Origin: Methylococcaceae bacterium NSP1-2
GTDB lineage: Bacteria > Pseudomonadota > Gammaproteobacteria > Methylococcales > Methylomonadaceae
Assembly: GCA_002256685.1 (NCBI GenBank)
Contig: NQJH01000125.1
Span: forward strand, 1 to 5,686
Direction of reading: 5' to 3'
DNA: 5,686 nucleotides
The translations under genes were made by a program, and so were the position numbers. The notes below the pieces were generated by a model. It made no database searches, was not told the origin of the DNA, and was given only the letters and a program-made list of their open reading frames with translations. Position 1 is the first letter of the stretch, and every line of letters begins with the position of its first letter. Positions 1 through 4,821 of this stretch are shown here, in pieces.

Positions 1-1
1 A

Positions 2-430
2 ATGCAAAAAACATATCAATTACCGCTATTACTAACGCTTAAATACTCTAAGCGTTTAACCAATTTCATAAAGTTTATCCATGCACTGGCTTTGGCAGCG
101 TGTGTGATGAATAGTTTACCTGTGATTGTAAAATGTGCGTTGTTGATTGCCATTGGTAGTCATTTTTATTTTCAGCTTAAAGGGCTAAAAAGTCAGCAGT
201 ACACGATTAAACACTCTGAGACATTAGGCTGGGAACTGGCAGAAGGTGATGATTTTGAATCCATAAAAATATTACCCTCCACGGTTATCAGTATTTTTGC
301 GGTGTTTTTACAGTTTGAAAAAGAAAATAAATCGAAGCAGAGTTTGGTTATTCTCAGTGATGCCTTAGCGGAGGATGATTATCGCCGTTTAATTGTGACG
401 CTAAAAACAACGGACATTACCCCTGTATAA
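2..430 (+). CDS. ygfX: YgfX-family small inner-membrane protein (probable)
   Basis: The frame encodes 142 residues, close to the roughly 135-150 usual for YgfX. Seen: a short basic N-terminus, two adjacent hydrophobic segments at about residues 22-36 and 39-57, a basic turn (LKGLK, 59-63), then a soluble beta-rich tail with a Trp (W77) and a C-terminal LSDALAEDDYRRL block (118-130). That plan and the final Leu-x-D-x-(L/M)-x-(E/D)-(F/Y/W)-R-x-L pattern are typical of YgfX. In E. coli this protein is encoded next to sdhE (succinate dehydrogenase flavinylation factor) and has been described as the toxin CptA, acting on MreB and FtsZ; whether that holds here is unknown. The ATG is at the very edge of the window, so the ribosome site and any sdhE partner cannot be seen, and a longer N-terminus cannot be excluded. 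Assignment is by motif memory, as family sequence conservation is low. Confidence 0.7.
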   Translation: MQKTYQLPLLLTLKYSKRLTNFIKFIHALALAACVMNSLPVIVKCALLIAIGSHFYFQLKGLKSQQYTIKHSETLGWELAEGDDFESIKILPSTVISIFAVFLQFEKENKSKQSLVILSDALAEDDYRRLIVTLKTTDITPV

Positions 431-495
431 AGCAAAAAAATCCTAACTCATTGGTCAAATAAATGGTTTCCTGTATTTCTATTGCGTTTTTAGGT

Positions 496-501
496 TAAAA
501 T
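496..501 (+). promoter_or_regulatory. Candidate -10 box for the fusA2 leader RNA
   Basis: TAAAAT differs from the sigma-70 consensus TATAAT at one base and is followed by a start region near 508-511, just before the predicted RNA. No convincing -35 box lies at the right distance; the hexamer at 473-478 (GTATTT) is poor. Activity is inferred only from position. Confidence 0.35.
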
Positions 502-662
502 ACCCGCCTTTCGAAGCTGGACGAGAGCGGCGATGGTGACTTATAGATGCCCTCTCACTTGGTTTTGAACTACCTGCCTGACTTCATTCATTACTGCCTT
601 GCCACTACGGCCTTAGGTTTATGGCTATAGAGCATGGCATGTACGACAAAACCCCAGTCCGA

Positions 663-688
663 ACCCTGCTGAGTGAATGCTCAAGGGT
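663..688 (+). promoter_or_regulatory. Hairpin that would exclude the terminator (candidate antiterminator)
   Basis: ACCCT (663-667) pairs with AGGGT (684-688) and TGAG (670-673) with CTCA (680-683), closing a six-base loop TGAATG, with a two-base bulge (GC, 668-669). Its 3' strand is also the 5' strand of the terminator-like hairpin at 685-700, so the two cannot form together. The regulatory role is inferred from this overlap. Confidence 0.45.
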
Positions 689-708
689 GGTCGCCAACCC
701 AGTTTTTT
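685..708 (+). terminator. Candidate conditional intrinsic terminator before fusA2
   Basis: GGGT (685-688) pairs with ACCC (697-700) and GG (689-690) with CC (694-695) around a TCG loop, with one bulged A at 696. The stem is followed by AG and then six T. The stem is short (6 bp) and two bases separate it from the T run, so efficiency is uncertain. It would stop transcription before fusA2 unless the 663-688 hairpin forms first. Confidence 0.4.
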
Positions 709-730
709 ATGCCAACTTTAGAGTAAACAC

Positions 731-2821
731 ATGACAGATTTAGCTCATTATAGAAACATCGGTATTTTCGCGCACGTTGACGCGGGTAAAACCACGACCA
801 CTGAACGTATTTTAAAACTCACAGGTAAGATTCATAAAATCGGTGAAGTTCACGATGGCGAAACCACCACTGACTTCATGGATCAAGAACGTGAGCGTGG
901 GATTACCATTCAGTCTGCGGCAACGACTTGTTTCTGGAAAGATTACCGTTTTAACATTATCGACACCCCGGGACACGTTGACTTCACTATTGAAGTATAT
1001 CGTTCATTAAAAGTATTAGACGGCGGTATCGGCGTTTTCTGTGGTTCAGGCGGCGTTGAGCCCCAATCAGAAACCAACTGGCGTTATGCGAATGACTCTA
1101 AAGTTGCGCGTGTTATTTATGTTAATAAATTAGACCGTATTGGTGCTGACTTCTACCGTGTTGTTAAACAAGTTGAAGAAGTGTTAGGCGCAGTGCCTGT
1201 GGTCATGACGTTACCGATTGGTACAGAAGATGAGTTCTCAGGTGTGGTTGATTTATTAACCGAAAAAGCGTGGGTATGGGATAACTCAGGCGATCCAATG
1301 AACTACGTTATTCAAGACGTTCCAGCCGATATGGTCGAACTGGTCAAAGTATGGCGTGAAAAAATGATTGACCAAGTAGCGGATCAATTTGATGATGTCA
1401 TGGAATCTTATCTTGATGGCGAAACGCCCGATATTGAAACCATTAAACGTTGTATTCGTAAAGGCACAATTCATCTGGATTTCTTCCCAACATTCTGCGG
1501 TTCTGCGTTTAAAAACAAAGGCGTGCAGTTAGTATTGGACGGCGTTATTGATTACTTGCCTTGCCCAACTGAAGTTAATCCACAGCCTGAAGTTGATTTA
1601 GAAGGCGTTGCAACCGGTACATTTGCGATTGTTGATGCGGATAGACCCTTACGCGCGTTAGCATTCAAAATCATGGATGACCGTTTTGGCGCGTTGACGT
1701 TCTTGCGTATTTACTCAGGTAAGATAGAAAAAGGCACTAACGTATTAAATACTTTCACCGGTAAAACTGAACGTATCGGTCGTATCGTTGAAATGCACGC
1801 GGATACGCGTAACGAATTAGAATCAGCGCAAGCGGGTGATATTGTTGCGGTATTAGGCATGAAAAATATTCAAACAGGTCATACTCTGTGTGATCCTAAA
1901 TTCCCAGCGACTTTAGAGCCGATGGTATTCCCTGATCCCGTTATCTCATTAGCGATTAGCCCTAAAGATAAAGCTGCCTCAGAAAAAATGGGTATTGCCT
2001 TAGGCAAAATGATTCAAGAAGATCCTTCATTCCATGTTGAAACGGATGAAGACAGTGGCGAAACCATTCTGAAAGGCATGGGCGAGTTACATCTTGACAT
2101 TAAAGTCGATATTTTAAGACGTACTCACGGTGTTGATGTTATTGTTGGTAAACCCCAAGTTGCTTACCGCGAAACCATTACTAAAACCGTTGAAGATGAA
2201 TACACCCACAAAAAACAATCAGGTGGTTCAGGTCAATACGGCAAAATCAACTACCGTATTGAGCCAGGTGAACCCGGTTCTGGTTATGTATTTGAATCAG
2301 CAGTTACAGGTGGTAACGTACCACGCGAATTCTGGCCTGCGGTCGATAAAGGCTTCAAGTCTATGCTGGATAAAGGCGTATTGGCAGGTTTCCCTTGTTT
2401 AGACTTCAAAGTGGTTTTATTAGACGGTGCGTTCCACGCGGTGGATTCGTCTGCAATCGCGTTTGAAATTGCGGCTAAAGCGGCTTTCCGTCAATCGATT
2501 CCAAAAGCGGGTCCACAATTAATTGAACCGATTATGAAAGTTGATACTTTCACCCCATCGGATCATGTGGGTGACGTTATTGGTGACTTAAACCGTCGTC
2601 GCGGTATGATTAAATCACAAGACGCAGGCGCAAGTGGCGTGCGTATTAAATCAGATGTACCGTTAAGCGAAATGTTTGGCTACATTGGTGATTTGCGTAC
2701 CATGACATCAGGTCGTGGTCAGTTCTCTATGGAGTTCTCACACTATATGCCATGTCCTAAAAACGTAGCAGAAGAAGTGATTAAAGAAGTCACCGAACGC
2801 AACAAAGCTAAAGCGAAGTAA
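731..2821 (+). CDS. fusA2: Elongation factor G, EF-G2 type
   Basis: A complete 696-residue translational GTPase, near the 704 of E. coli EF-G. It binds the ribosome and uses GTP to drive tRNA-mRNA translocation and/or, with RRF, ribosome recycling. GTPase motifs are intact: P-loop AHVDAGKT (14-21), switch I RGITIQSA (56-63), DTPGH with the catalytic His (78-82), NKLD (132-135) and GSAFK (257-261). Domain II follows (about 290-400), then domain III with the DPSFHVETDEDSGE block. Domain IV has SGGSGQYGKI and the tip region HAVDSS, and domain V has EPIMKVD and LSEMFGYIGDLRT. Features such as MTDLAHYRNIGIFAHVDAGK at the start, the FCGSGGVEPQSETNWRYA stretch and GGNVPREFWPAVDKG match the second EF-G (fusA2) of Vibrio and Shewanella rather than the str-operon fusA. 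There is no rpsL, rpsG or tuf next to it, which agrees with a paralogue. The start is supported by the conserved N-terminus, though its SD is weak (TAGAG, 719-723). Division of labour with EF-G1 varies between species and cannot be read from sequence. Confidence 0.95.
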   Translation: MTDLAHYRNIGIFAHVDAGKTTTTERILKLTGKIHKIGEVHDGETTTDFMDQERERGITIQSAATTCFWKDYRFNIIDTPGHVDFTIEVYRSLKVLDGGIGVFCGSGGVEPQSETNWRYANDSKVARVIYVNKLDRIGADFYRVVKQVEEVLGAVPVVMTLPIGTEDEFSGVVDLLTEKAWVWDNSGDPMNYVIQDVPADMVELVKVWREKMIDQVADQFDDVMESYLDGETPDIETIKRCIRKGTIHLDFFPTFCGSAFKNKGVQLVLDGVIDYLPCPTEVNPQPEVDLEGVATGTFAIVDADRPLRALAFKIMDDRFGALTFLRIYSGKIEKGTNVLNTFTGKTERIGRIVEMHADTRNELESAQAGDIVAVLGMKNIQTGHTLCDPKFPATLEPMVFPDPVISLAISPKDKAASEKMGIALGKMIQEDPSFHVETDEDSGETILKGMGELHLDIKVDILRRTHGVDVIVGKPQVAYRETITKTVEDEYTHKKQSGGSGQYGKINYRIEPGEPGSGYVFESAVTGGNVPREFWPAVDKGFKSMLDKGVLAGFPCLDFKVVLLDGAFHAVDSSAIAFEIAAKAAFRQSIPKAGPQLIEPIMKVDTFTPSDHVGDVIGDLNRRRGMIKSQDAGASGVRIKSDVPLSEMFGYIGDLRTMTSGRGQFSMEFSHYMPCPKNVAEEVIKEVTERNKAKAK

Positions 2822-2829
2822 TTCGCTAG

Positions 2830-2913
2830 GTAGCGTGTAGGTTGGGGTGAGCGATAGCGAACCCCAACATTGTAAGTTTGTTGGGGTTCGTACCTCACCC
2901 CAACCTACGCTAC
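2830..2913. repeat. 84-base inverted repeat, probable dispersed extragenic element
   Basis: The outer arms pair 2830-2835 with 2908-2913 and 2838-2851 with 2894-2907 (20 bp, with TG bulged at 2836-2837). The inner arms pair 2858-2869 with 2879-2890 (12 bp) around a nine-base loop. The only unpaired stretch between them is CGATAG (2852-2857) against TAC (2891-2893), as if the right arm had lost a few bases of an originally longer palindrome. The core GTTGGGGT occurs four times in alternating orientation. From memory, elements built on GGTTGGGGTGAGCGATAGCG recur between genes in several filamentous sulfur bacteria and other bacteria. No transposase is encoded, so it would be a REP- or MITE-like element. 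Confidence 0.75.
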
Positions 2914-2922
2914 TGCCTTTTT
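2830..2922 (+). terminator. Likely rho-independent terminator of fusA2 formed by the inverted repeat
   Basis: The long hairpin begins 8 bases after the fusA2 stop, and TGCC plus five T (2918-2922) follow its right arm. Four bases lie between the stem and the T run, which is slightly far, but stem stability is very high. Termination is inferred from structure. Confidence 0.5.
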
Positions 2923-3020
2923 AAAATTCGTGTAGATGTGACTTGCCGCAATAGGTGGAAATTTATTCATAGTGTGCGGATAAATCTGCACTCCATGCAA
3001 TTTACAACACACTTTTTATT

Positions 3021-3024
3021 GAGG
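3021..3024 (+). promoter_or_regulatory. Ribosome binding site deciding the start at 3032
   Basis: GAGG lies 7 bases before the ATG, the best Shine-Dalgarno match in this window. It supports 3032 as the start and so keeps the N-terminal membrane helix in the protein. The preceding AT-rich stretch (2914-3020) shows no promoter I would defend. Confidence 0.6.
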
Positions 3025-3031
3025 AATACTA

Positions 3032-4621
3032 ATGGAAACCTACCTGCCCGTCATTCAGGCTACTCTTGATGAGTGGTTACAACTAACAATAGCTCATCCC
3101 TTGTACGCCGCCGCCTTAGCAATCAGCGTTTGGTTACTTACCGCATTGCTATATGGCATTCGAATAGCTGGCGTAAATAAGAAAAATGTTGTCAGTGAAA
3201 AGGCACGAACCAGTGCAGAAACTAACCTCAACACTGCACAACAACAACTCCAGCAAGCACAAACAGAAGTAGCGACGCTTACTGAGCAACAAGCGCAACA
3301 GCAACAAGCGGCAGACGCTGAAAAGCAACGCGCCCTCGCCTCCGAACAACAACACGCTCAACGCAATCAACAGATTTCTGCCATTATTCAACGTCTCGCC
3401 AGCAGTTTTGATATTGGCGAACGTCCTGTAACGGTCATCGACAACCTTAAAGCAGACGACTTGTGGCAACAACACGATAAAGTTATTACCAAATTAATCG
3501 AAGCCCTGCGTACTGAACAACAAGCCAAAACGGAATTGGAAAAATTTTATCAAGCCGAGAAAACTAAACTCGCTGAAACACAAACGCAATTAGTCAGTTT
3601 GCAAACCAACTTAGACAGCCAAACCAGTTTGGTTTTAGCCCTACAAACGCAAACCACCACATTGCAACAGCAACAAAATGACACCCAACGCGATCTCACT
3701 GATACGTTAAGAAAACATCAAACTGACTTAGCTCGACTCCTACAACTGGAACAGCAAGCGGCACAATTTACCCATACTCAACCGCACTTAGATACCGCTC
3801 CCATTGCTCCAGTACTTGCACCTGTCCAAGCTGCAACAGTTGAACCAGTCACTGCCGCCATAGAAGAGCCCGTCCTGAGTCCTAGCGTAGCAGTAGATGA
3901 AGCCACAACAAAAATCCAAGACCTGTTTAAAAAATCGCAACAACCGTCCGCGCCAGCAACGCCTGAACATGAGGTAATGCCATTGGTGCAAGCCGTAGAA
4001 CAAGTAGCGGAACAACCCGAAGTCGCGCCTGCACCATCTGTAATAGAACCTGAGCCACTGGTTACTGTTGAACCTGTTGTCGAAACACCTGAAAAAACCG
4101 GCAAAGTTTCTACACTAAAAGGGTTGTATCAAAAATTTACTACCAGCAAAGCAGAACAACCAGAACCCGCTCCTGCTATATCAGTAGTAGAGCCAGAATC
4201 TGCACCCGCTATTAAAGAAGAAGCCGCTGAAAAATCCAGCAAAAGCTCTGCGCTAAAAGGCTTATATAACAAATTTACCACCAGTAAAGCAGAACAAGTA
4301 GAACCTGCGCCTGTTGTATTAGTAGCAGAGCCGGAGCCTGCAACCGCCATTAAAGAAGCTGTTGAAGAAGCCGCTGTTGTATCAGTAGTAGAGCCAGAAC
4401 CTGCAACCGCTATTAAAACACCAGAAAAACCCAGTAACGGTGGACAATTAAAAGGTTTATATCAAAAATACACCAAGGGAAAAGTGCATGAAAAAGACCT
4501 CGCGCCTGAGTCATTCGATGACTCATCTAGTAGCCTTGAAGACACAGCCGATCAAATTACTGAAAAACTCGAACAACTGAAAGGCTTGTACGGTAAATTT
4601 TTCTCGAAAAAAGATAAATAA
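3032..4621 (+). CDS. Membrane-anchored coiled-coil protein with C-terminal LKGLYxKF repeats, unknown function
   Basis: I do not recognise this 529-residue protein. Seen in order: a short N-terminal tail with acidic residues; one hydrophobic helix at about 24-43 (PLYAAALAISVWLLTALLYG); a basic stretch (R44, K50, K51, K57); a Gln/Ala-rich coiled coil at about 55-120; a compact non-coil segment (SSFDIGERPVTVIDNL, 124-139, then DDLWQQHDKVITKLIEALR); and a second coiled coil at about 160-245. From about 250 a disordered Pro/Glu/Val/Ala tail carries motif copies at 362, 408, 473 and 516 (LKGLYQKF, LKGLYNKF, LKGLYQKY, LKGLYGKF), the last ending the protein. A degenerate copy may be KIQDLFKKSQQ (294-304). 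Positive charges after the helix suggest an N-out, C-in anchor with the coils in the cytoplasm. An automated label such as SMC-like or TolA-like would reflect composition only. The four copies suggest short binding motifs for a partner or the membrane, which is inference. Confidence 0.85.
   Translation: METYLPVIQATLDEWLQLTIAHPLYAAALAISVWLLTALLYGIRIAGVNKKNVVSEKARTSAETNLNTAQQQLQQAQTEVATLTEQQAQQQQAADAEKQRALASEQQHAQRNQQISAIIQRLASSFDIGERPVTVIDNLKADDLWQQHDKVITKLIEALRTEQQAKTELEKFYQAEKTKLAETQTQLVSLQTNLDSQTSLVLALQTQTTTLQQQQNDTQRDLTDTLRKHQTDLARLLQLEQQAAQFTHTQPHLDTAPIAPVLAPVQAATVEPVTAAIEEPVLSPSVAVDEATTKIQDLFKKSQQPSAPATPEHEVMPLVQAVEQVAEQPEVAPAPSVIEPEPLVTVEPVVETPEKTGKVSTLKGLYQKFTTSKAEQPEPAPAISVVEPESAPAIKEEAAEKSSKSSALKGLYNKFTTSKAEQVEPAPVVLVAEPEPATAIKEAVEEAAVVSVVEPEPATAIKTPEKPSNGGQLKGLYQKYTKGKVHEKDLAPESFDDSSSSLEDTADQITEKLEQLKGLYGKFFSKKDK
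4115..4417 (+). repeat. Tandem, partly nested direct repeats inside the coiled-coil gene
   Basis: A unit starting at 4115 (CTAAAAGGGTTGTAT) recurs 138 bases later at 4253 (CTAAAAGGCTTATAT), with the following ACC-AGC-AAA-GCA-GAA-CAA codons and a Val-Val-Glu-Pro-Glu block also matching. That block appears at 4178, 4316 and 4379. The last two are 63 bases apart, an in-frame duplication within the second unit. Spacings of 138 and 63 are multiples of three, so copies were gained without breaking the frame. Isolated motif copies follow at 4448 and 4577. Confidence 0.8.
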
Positions 4622-4652
4622 TCGTACTAAAGTATTGATTCTATCTATCGCA

Positions 4653-4685
4653 CCCTAGCACCGTGTTTAAAATGTGGTGTTAGGG
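4653..4685. terminator. 10-bp hairpin after the coiled-coil gene (possible terminator)
   Basis: CCCTAGCACC (4653-4662) pairs with GGTGTTAGGG (4676-4685), with one G-U pair and a 13-base loop, starting 31 bases after the stop codon. No T run follows on either strand, so it is not a classic rho-independent terminator. It could act with Rho, protect the mRNA 3' end, or be a remnant of another element. Confidence 0.4.
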
Positions 4686-4737
4686 ATTGTCCAGAAAAAT
4701 CAAGTCCCGCGCCGCCACAGCCACAACCGCAACGATT

Positions 4738-4765
4738 TTTATCATGCTGATAATTACTGTAGAAT
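4738..4765 (+). promoter_or_regulatory. Candidate cysD promoter
   Basis: TAGAAT (4760-4765) matches the -10 consensus at five of six bases. TTTATC (4738-4743), 16 bases upstream, is a weak -35 box. The start would be near 4772, giving a leader of about 50 bases. A weak -35 box would suit an activator-dependent promoter, and cys operons of enteric bacteria depend on CysB, but I cannot define a CysB site here. Confidence 0.35.
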
Positions 4766-4821
4766 ACACAGTTTTATTGAGCTTGCTCTCATCATGACAT
4801 CACCCTCCCGATGGATTTTTA

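Larger units (their letters stand above)
509..708 (+). ncRNA. Putative structured RNA: fusA2 leader or independent small RNA (6S-like layout)
   Basis: This part of the 300-base gap has no convincing protein gene but holds strong complementarity. Seen: an outer stem pairing 513-520 with 699-706 (including G-U pairs), an inner stem 529-533 with 691-695, a further stem 561-567 with 647-653, and a hairpin 663-688. An alternative 5' hairpin pairs 523-527 with 552-556 and 529-531 with 549-551. The segment ends in T6 (703-708), 22 bases before the fusA2 start, and a good -10 box lies just upstream. I do not recognise the family. Two readings fit: a regulatory leader controlling fusA2 by termination, or a separate RNA of about 195 nt. 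The closed rod, the hairpin on the 3' strand and the segment TCAAGGGT resemble 6S RNA, but I cannot find the usual 5' bubble sequence. The lack of any other promoter between the RNA and fusA2 favours a leader. Confidence 0.5.

Noticed and set aside
1286..1474. 62-codon minus-strand open frame
   Set aside because: It lies wholly inside fusA2, antisense to the well-conserved EF-G coding sequence, with no family features of its own.
2130..2402. 90-codon plus-strand frame inside fusA2
   Set aside because: It is an out-of-frame reading of the fusA2 domain III-IV region; the amino-acid composition is what a frame shift of EF-G gives.
2830..2913. CRISPR or tRNA interpretation of the inverted repeat
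   Set aside because: It is a single palindrome without regular spacers or a cloverleaf; repeat cores alternate in orientation, unlike a CRISPR array.
3001..3030. TTTACA and AATACT as a promoter before the coiled-coil gene
   Set aside because: Transcription would start inside the coding sequence and lose the good GAGG ribosome site.
2878..3069. 63-codon plus-strand frame after fusA2
   Set aside because: It begins within the inverted repeat and runs into the next gene in another frame, with no ribosome site and no recognisable motif.
3149..3475. Minus-strand frame of 108 codons opposite the coiled-coil gene
   Set aside because: Leu/Cys/Arg runs are the antisense image of Gln-rich coiled-coil codons; the sense frame has the ribosome site and domain structure.
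3778..4350. Several minus-strand Gly/Ser/Thr/Ala-rich frames
   Set aside because: They mirror the Pro/Glu/Ala/Val repeat tail of the sense gene; low stop frequency there comes from codon bias, not coding.
4681..4746. 21-codon minus-strand frame starting MIKIVAVVAVAA
   Set aside because: No ribosome site precedes its ATG, it overlaps the Cys/Gly-rich frame, and the hydrophobic reading is explained by the same GC-rich patch.
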